Shown here: positions 29,338 through 41,400 of the stretch, in pieces
Layout of the letters: each line of letters begins with the position of its first letter
Numbering within the stretch: position 1 is the stretch's first letter
Assembly: GCA_947650285.1 (NCBI GenBank)
Contig: CANTFL010001352.1
Location: 248,001 to 312,000 of the forward strand
Origin: Hyaloperonospora brassicae
Lineage: Eukaryota; Oomycota; Peronosporomycetes; Peronosporales; Peronosporaceae
Direction of reading: 5' to 3'
DNA: 64,000 nt
Program-made: the position numbers and the translations under genes
The notes under the pieces: generated by a model
Seen by the model: only the letters and a program-made list of their open reading frames with translations
Databases searched by the model: none
What the model was told of the DNA's origin: nothing

Positions 29338-32300
29338 GCAAACAAACGTATAACACGGGGTGTGTGCGCAGTTTGCACGGAAGGTTGAGCGTATACGCAA
29401 GTCCCTTCTTGGCGACGACCGTGAATGGTCCAATGAAGCGCGGGCACAACTTTGTCTTGAAGACATCAGACACTACTTTTGTAGGTAAATTTCTAGCATT
29501 GAGGAGAACTTTGTCTCCGACCTCATAACGTTCAATACAACCTCTGCCTTTAGCATCAGCTTGTTCCTTCTGCTTGTCTTGGCTATCAGCCAGTGCGTTA
29601 CGCACATGTCGTAAGACATTCAATCGCGTTGCAAGAAACTCGCTTACCTGTTTTTGAACAGTAGCAGGGCTGATATCAGCAGGCCGATCGGCAACTTCTC
29701 CCCCACCAAGCCCTGAACCACGCAGTGGTAGCGTTAACGGAACGCGAGGGTGTGTGAGACCATTCACATAAAACGGCGTGTAGCCGTTGGAGGCATGCAC
29801 GGCGTTATTCAACGCAAACTCAACGACAGGGAGCATCGAACTCCAACGCTTAGGCGTTTCAGCGCAAACACTGCGCAAGATGTCACCGATGATGCGATTC
29901 ATTCGCTCGGTTTGACCATCAGTCTGAGGATAATCCGCCGTGTACATGTCCAAACGTGTGCCGAGCTCCTTGAAGATGGACTTCCAAAACTTCCCAGTGA
30001 AGCGAGGATCTCTATCAGACACAACTGCCAACGGCAAACCGTTTTGTCGAAACACTCTATTGATAAACAGCGTAGCTGTACCCTCACCATCAATGGTATC
30101 TGGCACCGCTGCTAAATGAGCCAACTTGCTCAAACGGTCAACAAAGACCACAATACCCGTATTTCCATACGAATCCTTCGGGAAACCGAACAGGAAGTCC
30201 ATACTGATGGACTCCCAACACCCTTTGGGTATCGGCAAACTATCCAGCGGCGCGGCCGCGTGAGGTGAGGGTTTCACCCGTTGACACGTTTCACACGTAC
30301 GCACATATGTGCTGACCTATTTGTATATTTTGGGCTACCAACAACATTGGCTGACAGATTACATAGGTCCTCTCACGACCGAGATGACCACTCAGCGCAG
30401 TATCATGTGCCTCGTCGAGGATCCGATACTTCAACTCCTCATCGTGAGGGACAACAATGCGAGGGGTATCCTCCACATCCATGCTATATCACAACAGTCC
30501 CTGATCGATGAAATATCGATGTAGCCTCGCACGTAGTCGTGCCGACAATTCTATGTCTGAGATGTTAAACTCCTCGCTCTTAAGAGCACGTAGCAGAGCT
30601 ACACAGTGTTCATCTTTGTCATATGCCGTACGGATTAGGTCAGTGACCGACGACGACAGAGTCGTAACATGAGCAAGCTCATAGTCAGGCCTGCGTGACA
30701 ACGCATCAGCCAAAGCATTCTGCTTGCCCGGCTTATACTTCACCTCGAAGTTGTACTCGGCACTGAAGGAAAGCCAACGAGCCATTCTCTGAGAGAGGTG
30801 AGGCGACTGGGTCGTCGTGCGTAGTGACGCATGATCTGTATAGATCACAAAAGGCTTAGAGCCAAGAAGATGAACTATGAATTTAACTAAAGCATACTTA
30901 ATTGCAAGTAGCTCTTTTTCATGAACTAGATAGTTCTTTTCAGCTGCTTTCAGCTGCCGGGACTCAAACGCAATGAAGCGTTCCCGTCCATCATTATCTG
31001 TTTGTAACAGAGCACTGCCGATGGCAAAGTCAGATGCGTCACAGACGACACTGAAAGATCGATCAGGATCAGGCAAAGCCAAGATTGACGCATGAAGGAG
31101 ACTCTCCTTTGCTTCTTGAAAAGAATCATGATCGGTGCTAGTCCAGCACCATTCCTCATCTCTTTTACGGAGATTGGATAATGGCCGAGCCATGTCTGCG
31201 TGATTCGCACTGTACTCGTGTAAGTAATTGGCAATGACAAGCCACTTACGTAAGTCCTTTTAATTCTTTGGAACCGGCCAATCAACTATGGATTTTGCCT
31301 TAGCGGGATCCGCTCTAAGGCCTCGCTTACCAATAAAGCACCCTAAAAAGGGAATCTCTTCTGCACCAAAGATGCACTTAGACGCGCTGGCGTACAACTT
31401 ATTCGCGCGCATGCACCCGAGTAGCGCTCGTTAAGGTCAATGTGATTGTTCACATCTGACCGACCGTTCATAGCACGACTATGGACAAAGATGTCATCAA
31501 AGTATGTCTGTGCATAACCTCGGTGAGGTCTGAACAATTTTTTCACAAGACGATTGAATGTAGCCGGGGCATTGGATAACCCTTGCGGCATAACAAGACA
31601 CTCCCAGAGCATACCGCTCGGGGTACTAACCGCTGTCAGCGAAATATCGCTTTCTCGCATGAGCACCTGGTGATGACCATCGACTAAGTCGATCGCACTG
31701 TACATTGTACATCCCACCATATTGTTCTGAAGAACATCCTTCCTCGTAATTGTTGTCTGAGCCGGGATGGTGGCTGCATTAGGCTTATTGTAAGCATGAA
31801 CAATGCGCCACTTCCCATTGTGCTTTTTGACACAGAAGGTCGGTGTGGAATGGGGAGATTTGCTCTCACGTACCATTCCTGCCGCGTGCTTTGCACGAAA
31901 GAAGTCGTCAATGACGTCACACTGTTCCTTCGGTAAAGGCCACTGCCGTGTGACGCAGTATTTAGTACCAGGAACCAAGTCAATTTCATGACGTACACCT
32001 CTATCGGGAGGTAAGACGGACGGTGGGTTGTGACACACCACGTCCTGAAATTCCTTTACCAAAGGATAGAACGGATCAAGAGGATCCTTAATGATCGAAG
32101 ATCCACTACGGTCATCCAATGCCGCCTTTGTGTCCTCAACAGACTCGTCCAATAGCGAGGATGAGTTCAACTCAATATCTGGTCGAATGACCACCAACTC
32201 AGATAATTCTCCGGCCTGCAACGCTTGGCGAAATTCGCCGTCAGACATTTCATCTAGTTCAAAGAGAGTATCCAAGGATGGAAGAGTCTCAAGACTAATA

Positions 32301-33484
32301 TTGCCATCGATCTGGCCAGTCAATCCATTGACAAGTGTATACAGTGTATTATTACTATTATCACTTCGTGACTTCTTAGACGTTGGGCGCTTCACAGTTG
32401 CCACCCTACGCTGAGGTTGTTTCCTCAAAGAAACCTTAAGCCTCCTAGAGGCCGGGACAGTAGGGTCCCCGTGATTGCTATTTATCTTAGCACGCTCTAT
32501 ACGAGAGCTCATGTTTTAAACGACATCTGGTGAAGTGTTATGTATCTCGAACACTTCACCCAGTGGGTTTACACGTACCACTTCACGTACAACATCCGGG
32601 CCTAGCCCTGAACACTCTGGCTTCTCGCCATCATTATCATTACCTACATTCAGTGAGGTGCCATCTCGGCCGCCCTCACTCGGTGGAATTTCACGTGCCA
32701 CCCCACTCACATCAGAGGAATTACATTCTTGATGTCTCGGCCCTAGGCCAACCATGCCTGCAGCATGCAGTGACTCAGTATCTCAACGAGTATCACTCAA
32801 CGGAGTATAACTCCCTTCACATACGGTGAAAGAGCTCCGCTAAATTTAATGTCATTGACACTGGAGTTAATTAACTCTGACATACCAATGTCCAGCACAT
32901 TGACATCTTCCGTCAATGGCTCGCGCCAACAGCGCTTTTGTTGCCTAGCAAAGGTGGGTTCATGCCTCTCCAAAGCTTTGCTAGAAACATTGCGCGTGGC
33001 GCTTAAGGTCTTAGACCTCCAATCAATCCATGGCTCATGGCGTTCAAGCCAAGCCATACCCAGGATGAGATCGTATCTCGAATTCAAATCGAGGACAAGA
33101 CAGCGTTCAATGCTGTCAAAGTCCAAAAACTTCACACCTAAGCTCACCGGAACTTTAGGCACCGTGACGCGACTACCAGTCGCTAAACGAACGGTGATTG
33201 AAACGCCTTCATGAGCTTTGAGCGCCTCAGCATATCTCTGACTTCCCTCAAGGGACCGACGTCGAGAATAATTGCATGATGCTCCGGAGTCGATTAGGAT
33301 CGACCAATGATTCTCAAAGCCTTTAATCTTCGCCTCGGCGACTAACAAGCCAGGCTTGTATCCACTATCTGTTCTGGCGGGCACAGAGCTCGGTGAGCTA
33401 AGCCCTGTTTCACTCTACCTCGTAGAGAAGTGGCAGAATTCAGTTCTACCCCAGTAGGGAGCCCCGCGCCTACAGGTTGTCGAC
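28826..33484 (-). pseudogene. pro-pol of element C, broken
   Basis: Minus strand, from the gag frameshift site leftwards. A one-base loss at about 33395 shifts the frame before the protease (LIDSGASCNYSRRR). TAA at 32516-32518 interrupts the linker. RT is open at 32512-31343 with YFDD intact, then shifts near 31430. RNase H (31193-30489) ends in a TGA shared with A. The integrase zinc domain has a one-base shift and a TAG, both shared with A. The integrase core (30304 leftwards) retains D, D and E (MDFLFGF, SDRDPRF, GQTER). The chromodomain is cut by TGA 28928-28930 where A has tryptophan. Homology continues to 28826. Confidence 0.88.
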
Positions 33485-33491
33485 GTTTTCC
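33451..33491 (-). promoter_or_regulatory. Decayed -1 frameshift signal of element C
   Basis: Same position as in A and B, at the gag TAG (33470-33472, minus strand). The heptamer reads G GAA AAC instead of G GGA AAC, and the stem has a mismatch in its 5' arm and a changed base in its 3' arm. Probably weak or inactive. Confidence 0.55.
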
Positions 33492-34503
33492 CGTGCCATA
33501 CCAGGTTTCTGGTTGTGGCTGGGGTTTCGACCCATAGGAGTCGGTTGTTGCTTGCGCAAAGGACAAGTGGGACGCAAGTGTTTAGTGCTTCCGCACATAT
33601 AACAGCGTTTTACTTCCTGTCGTTGCTCTGCAACACGAAGCTCCGCTTCACTTTCATCTTCAGCATGGCTGAGATCCATCATTTCTGGCTTACAGTAAGC
33701 CGAGGTGCTCGCAGAGGTTGCCCTCGCAAAGCTTGGGTTGTACCCATTCCAACCAAGTCTGGCCGACTTGAAGTTGTGCTCAGCATTTTGAGCGATGCTT
33801 AAGCCTCCTCAAAAGTAGAGGGATGGACCCGAAACACCTCGTTCCTGGCAACGCCATTACGAAGACCTTCCATGAATACAGTCATATAGACTGTCTCAGG
33901 GAGAGGGTCAGACTGCATAGCAGCCGTTAGAGTTCTCAACTCTTGTACATAGTCCGTTAGCTCATTCTTACCCTGACGGGTAGACAAGAAGCGTGAGCGC
34001 ACGCGATAGGCCTGGTTAGGCGGCGAGAAAACTCGCAATAGGTCTAACTTGAGCGAATCCCATGTAGGAAACGCCAAGTCGACCAACGTGCCACACGTCA
34101 GAGATCACTCTCTCGCTCTTCCTTCGAGCTTGGAGATGGCCAGCGATACCCGCTGATACTCCAGTGAGATAAGGCCAGAGCTCATGGCCATCTCAATCTC
34201 ACGGATCCAGAGGGTCAGGTTTTCCCCCTCCTTCCCGGAGTAATTTTTGACGTCCACCCGAAGGGGACGAGGCTTAGCCTCTTCATCTGGCATCGCCACG
34301 TAGCGTGTTGGCATCGCCGACGCTACTTGGTCTTGAACCTGCCCTAGAAGGGCCGTTTCGTACTGCATGAAGGCCTCGATTCGTGCATTTAGCACACCGG
34401 GACCTTGTGCAGCTATAAACTCCACATACTCTGGACCAACGGCCGCGGTCAGCTTATCAAGCGCGAGGTTTTGGGCCTCAGAGAGGAGTTTGGATTGCTC
34501 AAT
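33470..34503 (-). pseudogene. gag of element C, broken
   Basis: Homologous to A's gag. The start codon used in A is ATT here (34501-34503), so no initiating ATG remains at that position. A TGA at 34105-34107 replaces tryptophan after the first ~130 codons. The one-base shift at about 33800 is shared with A, and a TAA (33799-33801) follows it. A zinc knuckle (CYMCGSTKHLRPTC) is kept. Ends at TAG 33470-33472. Confidence 0.85.
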
Positions 34504-34544
34504 CCTCACAGAGGATCAGTCGTACTGACTCAGGCGTAGATTGA

Positions 34545-34559
34545 CTACAAGTGCTACCA
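34545..34559 (-). other. Primer binding site of element C
   Basis: TGGTAGCACTTGTAG on the minus strand, 2 nt from the 5' LTR; first ten bases as in A and B. Confidence 0.6.
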
Positions 34560-34561
34560 AG

Positions 34562-35085
34562 TGTAGCGGAGCTACACAGCTAATTAAGTCAGAGTAAGAC
34601 CAAACGCTCAATGAGCAACTTTGGTTTTACGAACCCGACTCGAAGAGTCAACAGCTCTACGAGCAACTTTGGTTTTACGAACCCGACTCAGAGAGTCAAC
34701 AAGCTCAGAGAGCTTACGGTCCCTGTTCCAGGGGGACCAAACGATTCAAGAGAATCACAGAACAGAGTGCTCAAGAGCAGCTACCTTTACAGGCGTTGCT
34801 AGCTCTTCCGATCAAGACGCCTCGCAAGGCACGTGTCTTATGTAGATCAAAATGGGAACTGAATTTTATTTCTTCTTTTAACCTAAAAGAACACCGTAGA
34901 ACAAAGTAAATAACCTACTCACTTATGTCCTAAATTAACCTATTAAAAGATCTCGTAATCAATGGTTGACAGACATCAGTCTTCAACAATTGATACTGTG
35001 TTATAATATTACTTTAAAGGGGATCCCATCCCTTGTGTGTACCACACCTATTGTCGACTACCAGTCGACGTGTAATCCCGTTACA
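34562..35085 (-). repeat. 5' LTR of element C
   Basis: 524 bp, begins TGTAACGGGATTAC on the minus strand. Followed on the plus strand by the TSD GCACG. Confidence 0.93.
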
Positions 35086-35134
35086 GCACGAACACGTGGA
35101 TGCACTTTGATTTCTAAATAGGGGTCATGTTTAT

Positions 35135-35608
35135 TGTAACGGAGCACGCTCTTGCCCAGATAACTGAGAAGGGCCTTGTATTGACAACAATTCAAGGGTG
35201 CGTACGCCCGACGTCACGTACACGTGGCGTGAGGAAGCGCGACCAATACAATGCAGAACCCGAAAGCTCTGTCTTGAGGGGAAAGTAGAATTGTTATTTA
35301 ATGTAGTTCTGTTTCGTGCTAAATCATCTTTCGTCTTAATCTAACTATATCAAGCCACTGTCTCTTGTGTGGGTCTTCTGTCCACCACCTATTACGCGCG
35401 TCCAGCAGCGATTGGTGGTTAAATTGCTTGATGTACACAGTACATCAACCAAGAAGTGGCCGCCTCCACGAATATTACCCTTAGGGGTATTATTCCGACA
35501 ACATCACTCTTCTTGAGTGATGTTGATTAAATTTTATCAAAATCGTAACATATTCAAAAATTGGTACTTTCGTACCAATTTTTAGTGTAACGGGCTCACC
35601 CCGTTACA
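35135..35608 (-). mobile_element. Solo LTR (family 3) inserted in the MULE transposase
   Basis: 474 bp with ends TGTAACGG and CCCGTTACA. The flanks TTTAT and GTTAT differ at one base, consistent with a worn 5-bp TSD. Its 23-bp edge (35586-35608) is itself a TGTAACGGG/CCCCGTTACA palindrome. An internal block, CGCGCGTCCAGCAGCGATTGG (one base longer than quoted motifs elsewhere), is shared with 44372-44812 and, inverted, with 49777-50074. No internal retroelement genes remain, so it is a recombination remnant. Orientation is inferred from its relatives. Confidence 0.8.
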
Positions 35609-35913
35609 GTTATGCTATTGATGATTAACTTGAAGTAACTACTAATATAATTGTTCTTGACGTCGCTGTCTAGCAATCGTGGAGAGAAGGAGCAGCCAGT
35701 GGCGCGGCTGGAGCCCATGCGAGGACGATAAGGCGCTGGACCTGACTCGGTACCAGAATAAGTTTGGCGGTCATTGTATGAGCATCGGAGATCCGCTGCT
35801 TTAATCTCGCCGTCCTTGCAGTTACCCACCCTTTGTTGCCTTTTAATGATTGTAACATTGCCTTCCGGCAGTGTTAGCTTGTCAAGCGCTTGGCGGGCTT
35901 CGTCCACAGTCAA
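35609..35913 (-). pseudogene. MULE transposase, N-terminal part
   Basis: Minus-strand frame starting near 35913, 170 bp inside the right terminal repeat. It contains the zinc-binding-type start seen before many MULE transposases (CSYNDRQTY, then MGSSRATGCSFS). It runs into the solo LTR at 35608. The 44 bp between that LTR and element C (35134-35091), joined across C, continue the frame into KVHPRVRALTEAQERL. Confidence 0.65.
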
Positions 35914-36080
35914 ACAGCTCTTCTGTGAGCTGGTTAAGACCTTTCATATGGCTTTAAAGGACGGTTGTCACGGGTACAATTCACTAGATAATATGAGATG
36001 AATAAACGCTATTTCTTTAAAGTACATCAATACAACTCTAAATTTAGGAATCTCTAAATTCAATGATATATCTAATATAT

Positions 36081-36131
36081 GGGGGGAAGGCTCATTAGCT
36101 AAAACTAAAGGCTCATAAGCGGCTCCCTATA
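36081..36131 (-). repeat. Right terminal inverted repeat of the MULE
   Basis: Reverse complement begins TATAGGGAGCCGCTTATGAG. See 23925-23974. Confidence 0.8.
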
Positions 36132-37404
36132 CATATTGTATTCGATTGTTGAGATAACTTTGTTTGGGTGGTAATGGTAATGAGGCAAAGAACGCTTTAG
36201 TGTGACAGGAATAGGGTTTTGAATTAATTATTCAGTTCATCATACAATGTCCTGCATTGCGATTACTTTCCTTGCGATAGAAACAAGGAAGACCATAAAA
36301 TGCACTCGATCATTGCTAAAAAAAGCAGCAAATATAAGAAGTAATTTTTAGATGATCAAGAACTCCTAAAATGCACCACAAGACAAGAAAAAAAAGCATA
36401 CTCAAAATTATAAAGATTAGAATTGATAAATACTTTTATGGTTCGAATTTGTACATGCTCAAGATTGCGTTGGTAGGTCTCGATCCGACTAGATTGTATG
36501 TATTAGAGTGATGTACGAAGTGTAAATGATCGAAGCGTTCAGGCGATTTGGTAGCGTCGGGTCAGTCTTTTGTATGCAGTCATCACTTTGTCTGCCATCG
36601 TAAAATCGTAGAAATACCCTCGATACAATTATGCACACTCTATCATGCAAGCATCAATAGTCAGCATCCTCGTAGGTAGAGTGCCTGTCAAGATTGTAAC
36701 TTTAATTGTGCATCAGTTACATGTACCACGTATTCGATGTGGATCGAGAAGACCGAGCTACTACGTTTGTGTGTATTATATTCTACACTGCAAATGGCAA
36801 AGTGCGTCTTACTGACAATATAGATTCATGTCAACGTTACAACCACCATCAGCAGTTTTTTGTGACGACCGACCATGACATTCCATCAGTATGGTATGTT
36901 TCGTTTGCGCGCAATCCACCTTTTGTGGCCGCAAGCGTCCACATGGTCACCTACAACTTCATCTAAAAGTTACGACATCTCTCCACAATCTTGTCAACTC
37001 TTAATGGTGTTTGTCGATTTATCGTCTCTGGCTGCCTTTAAGTCAATTCTTTCGCAATTTATGCAGTATTTTGCCCGATACTGAAAATATGCTCGAGAAA
37101 CGACTCAGTGTGGGCTTGCGAACGAAAGAGAAGACTTGTGAGGCTACCCTTCAATATTCAGCGCATATTTTCCGTTTTTATAGACAACTGTCGACTGAAG
37201 ACGTCGTATTTGATTCATTAAACATACGAACAAGTTGTAAACGATGTATGCCAGCAGCTACGAAGGATCTCTAGCATGGGCACATTCAAGCGAATGGGAT
37301 ACTTTATCGAGGCATACATATTTTTGGTTATTGTGTAAAGTACCTATTGTATTCTTTTCTGGTCTTGCAATGCCTTTTGACCTTGCGGTACCTTCTTCAA
37401 TTCC
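36132..37404. other. AT-rich spacer, no gene seen
   Basis: Short frames only (largest 87 codons). No domain, terminal repeat or RNA gene recognised. Confidence 0.5.
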
Positions 37405-38400
37405 TCTTTTTTGTACCCATAGACGCATTATGAGTGGACAGGCTTCAACATCGTGGGCTGATCCTCACCTGCGATGGCACTGGCCATATACCAGCTCAAA
37501 CACGCCATCCATTAGTGAATCACTCCCCAGCTCAATCACCTTTGCCGTGTGCTGTCATAAGCACTTTGCATTGCCGGAACCAATTTGTTTCGCCTTCTCC
37601 ACTCGAGCCACAACACAGTGCCACCCGCGCGCTATTCGTTGCACGAGAGTTTTCGTTTATCGCTCCCCCCCCCCGCCGTGCAAAGCCACATACAATGGTG
37701 ACGAAGTGCTTCTTCGTTCTCTTGCTCGCGCTAGTCGTGCCCGCCAGCGGTGACGCCCAGTCGACTCCAGTAGTCAGCACGTTGACGGAGTCGACCGCTT
37801 TGAACGTGGACCACGCTGTCCGGACCGGACGAGTCAACAAGCAAAGGCTTCAAGTGAACGTTGGCGCAGATGGCGACGATGGAGAAGAACGGGGAATGGC
37901 GGAGATAGCTGCCAAGATAGAGGAGCTCTTCAGGTTCAAGATGGAGGACATCGTGGATTATGTTCGAAGGCTCTGGAAGCTGGCGAAAGACCCTTATAAT
38001 AAGTGGAGAGTCAAGAAGATTAGGCGCCTGATTAAATCAGGTGCGTCCGACGAGGAACTGATGGAGGCCGGATGTGATCCACAGATCATCTTCGACGCGC
38101 TGCGGCTTCCTCTTCGTTTGAAGGGTATCGGGTATAAGATTCCCGACTTTTTTTTACGAATGAGCCTAAGCTAAGGCGATATGTAGACTTCAGAGCCCTA
38201 CACAAATCGGTCATGAGGCAGCGACATGCTGAGAAGATGACTGCTGGTACCAAAGGAGCTTGACGTAGCAGAGTGTAGACATCTTTTTGACGTCCATCTG
38301 TCTTCGCCGTTCGTAGGAGGTACAGCACAGACCGTAATGACAGGCTTGTGCACAGAATGACTTTGTATCGTATCCTTTTCCATGTCTGTCTCTGCACTCG
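37405..38400 (+). repeat. Effector locus duplication, copy 1
   Basis: About 1 kb shared with 46290-47330: about 290 bp upstream, the whole effector gene region and about 130 bp downstream. Similarity is highest upstream and over the first 75 codons. Confidence 0.85.
37695..38174 (+). CDS. Secreted RXLR/dEER-like effector candidate 1 (truncated by frameshift)
   Basis: 159 codons from ATG 37695. Residues 1-20 are a clear signal peptide (KCFFVLLLALVV, small residues before the likely cut after SGDA). QRLQ at residues 50-53 sits where oomycete effectors carry RXLR and is followed by DDGEER (61-66), the dEER motif; the RXLR core is degenerate. The C-terminal part is helical and charged (WRVKKIRRLIKSGASDEELM). 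In copy 2 this part continues about 30 residues further. Here a run of eight T at 38148-38155 shifts the frame and TAA 38172-38174 ends it early, while the following DNA still resembles copy 2's end up to about 38264. Such proteins act inside plant cells; the target is unknown. Confidence 0.75.
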   Translation: MVTKCFFVLLLALVVPASGDAQSTPVVSTLTESTALNVDHAVRTGRVNKQRLQVNVGADGDDGEERGMAEIAAKIEELFRFKMEDIVDYVRRLWKLAKDPYNKWRVKKIRRLIKSGASDEELMEAGCDPQIIFDALRLPLRLKGIGYKIPDFFLRMSLS

Positions 38401-41400
38401 GCTGCTTTTGTGAGCATTTTGACACCACTGGTGCGTCTTGTCATCACGATCATAGCTCTTGTCGACGTGCTACCAAAAGGCTTATTCGTAACATGATAGC
38501 TGGACGCTCGCATGCCGCAACGTACATCACTTTCTCACTCACTCACGCCCTCGACTGCGCCAATCTTTCTGCTGCCGCACCATAAATCATGAGTCACGGA
38601 CCATTGCCCTCTGACTTGCAATCAACGGACAATGCCTTTGTGTGCATTTTGACGGCTTCTACAATGTCTTGGAAGATGCTACTTGAGCTTTGTTACTATG
38701 CGTATTGTGTATAGGCTGTCAACGATATTGATCAGACGAATATGAGAAAAAGGGTTGTTGGCTTGGCTTGGCTTGAAAGCAAGCCTATGTTCTATGACTG
38801 ACTGACTACAGATGAATCGAAACCAGGGACCAACATGGTCAACGCGTTGGCCGAGCAAACGGCTCGGTCAGCCGAAGTTGCTGGTTGTGGGCCTATTCGT
38901 ACTCAAGGATACCATCATTTTCGCTCAGTTGATTGTCAGGTCACTATATGTGCATCCTCATTACAGTCCAAAGGTCAACAGTCTCGAAACCTTTAAGTCG
39001 AGTTGTGATATTGGAAAACGTAAGCCACTTGACATTAGAGGCAACAAGCAAGCGTATTGCGTCTTACGAATCCATCTAATCAAGTGTCGTCGTCTAATAT
39101 GTAGCATGCCAACCAATCTATGCACTCGGGTGGCGACGAGGCGTGTTGCGTGCGAAAGAGACTGCCCGAACTTGCGTAATGATGGCGTGACTGGATTCAT
39201 ACAGCCTTTTGCTCCGGTCGCATCCTTTTGTACCGGCTTCCACCGAATAATAGCCCTGCAGAGGTGCAAGCACTACGTCGGAGGGAGGACGTTTGGTGGC
39301 CAGCCAACTAGTTGCTAGATATTTACATATAACGAATCAGGCTTGACGTCGGATGCACTCCGGGACTACGTCGTCGCACTAGAGACAAGTCTGAGCCAAC
39401 CTCCATTTTCATCGCGATTTATGCCAACATGGCCATTTGTCCTGATGTAATCTTCAAACTAGGCGTTTTTTTGAGAAGAGCGAATGAACTTTTACAGATG
39501 TAAGTTGGTAGCAGTAAAAGGAAATATTGTCATAGTATAGCCAACCTTCTACGACATGCATGCAAGACAGAGAGGACTTGTGATCGTCGATCACCTGATC
39601 GACTTGTCGCTCTTTCCGCAGAATTCTTGATTCGCGGTCCGATCCATTGCCTTTCACAATTCGAGCAATCCGGTAAGGTGCACTTGACCTGTCACAACGT
39701 CGAGTCGAAAGTCATCGTTGACCATATGAGGAAGTGAACGGGAAACTTTCGGTGATGGAAGCACTCCTGCAACATGTGTTGAGCCCTTTCGAACTTTCAA
39801 ATGAGGTGTGGATGCTAGCATGGCTTGGAAGTGGTGGCGAGATCGCAACGGACCGAGCAGGCCACAGTATCCCCGAGTGTTAAGAGATGAGGCCAAAGAA
39901 ACTAACCTTAATGGACAAGATGATTTACAACATGACGCCACCACTCATCGCAAACTAGAAAAGGAACGGCTACGGGAGCATGACAGCAGTGTTCGAACCC
40001 ACGATCGAACAACGACTTAACTCAAGCGTCACTTTCATTTCACCCCTGGCCTAGTTGCACGTATAACAACACACGTGCAGCACTGATTGCGTATCAGGTT
40101 GGGCACAATCTTCAGCACTAAGGCGATTGAGCTCTTCGATCCAAGCTCACATCCTTAGAGAATAAGTTTATCTACTGCATACTTGTGAACGATTGCTGCG
40201 GGTTTCCGGATAGAGGCGTTACGAATAACGACCAATCATGAGGACACAGCGTGCAGACAAAAATGTGCACTTCTACGACGTAGCCGTGTTCCGTCAAAGT
40301 CTCGATCTCTAGCCTGCTTCAAGCGACTGCAACGAAAGCAGACAGCTCCCGTGATTTACTAACCCACAGAAATTGCCAAAGCAAGCCACGTACCGACTTC
40401 TCCGGAAGCCTCTGCAAAGAGTTGTCCAATCCTTTTCTCATGTCTCGTTTGGATGTGTGTAGGATGAAAACGTGTGATGTTTGCACACGAGTTTAACGTT
40501 GCACTGGCCACCATGATCAATAAAATCGGACCACTTTTGTTCCGGGACTTTTATACAAAGAGCAGTGAACGATCGTTGTTCGACGGATCCAAGACAATCA
40601 AAGCAGTACAGACGAGAGCCAGCGACGACAAGTATTCCTTTGAAACAATCTTGAAGACAGAAACACGCACAGCGTAAACCAGCCAGAAGATGCGCTAGAA
40701 TGTACCGACCACCAATGCCCGCACTCTACTTTCCCTGCTTACTACCAATGCCCGCACTCTACAATCCCGGCTTACTAGCAGATTAGCAGCTCCAATAGTC
40801 ACATCTGTTACAAGTCACAGTGTCGATCAATATGATCATAAACTATCGGTACTGGTCGTTGCTGATATTTGTTAAAACTTGGTTTCTGATTCAATCAAGT
40901 ACCCGTGCCATTTGACGTAACTAACTCGGTCATCTGTTTGTGCAGATTCGTTCGGTTGGTCAAAGCTTCACCATGACGCCACATACGCGATCTGCAAGTG
41001 CTTAATGCGTTGACAAAACATCTTCATCTCTTCGTCGTCTCTTCGTCGTGCTCAATATGTTTTTAATTTCTGCTCGCCAGTTGACTAACCTGAGCACCAC
41101 GATAGAGGAAGAAATACACAATCGGAAGTTCCACGTCGTATTTGTTGACCATGAGGTGATTGAGCAGCGGTTCACGATCAATTTGGCCATAGTATCCACG
41201 GTGGACTTTTGACACAATTTGGACTAGCAATGGGAGACACGGACGAACACAAGAATACGAACGATACCACCTGTTATGTCCGGCCTCGGGAATGTCCTAT
41301 CGTATCGACGTTTGCCTGAACCGTTGTAGTCATTTTGTGGTATTGTCGTAGATGCAGCGGAGCAAACCATTTGTCCGACATGTAGACAGTTATAATGCTG

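Larger units (their letters stand above)
27370..35085 (-). mobile_element. Ty3/Gypsy LTR retrotransposon C (same family as A)
   Basis: 7.7 kb on the minus strand with 524-bp LTRs and the TSD GCACG at 27365-27369 and 35086-35090. Joining the two flanks restores a continuous MULE transposase frame, which confirms the insertion point. The LTRs differ at about seven positions by eye, so it is younger than A and older than B. gag-pol is broken at many places, some identical to A's lesions. The antisense frame (plus strand here) has one stop. Confidence 0.95.
23925..36131 (-). mobile_element. MULE-type DNA transposon carrying two later LTR insertions
   Basis: Terminal inverted repeats at 23925-23974 and 36081-36131 match at about 44 of 50 positions. 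The transposase is on the minus strand, starting just inside the right end. It is interrupted by a solo LTR (35135-35608) and by element C (27370-35085). Without these the element is about 4.0 kb. No target-site duplication was recognised, and several transposase codons are stops, so it is an old, inactive copy. Confidence 0.75.

Noticed and set aside
38812..39318. 168-codon plus-strand frame from ATG
   Set aside because: No signal peptide, domain or homologue recognised; overlapping minus frame of similar quality; kept only as a note in the spacer entry.
39985..40020. GTTCGAACCC resembling a tRNA T arm
   Set aside because: No matching acceptor stem, D arm or anticodon arm on either strand.
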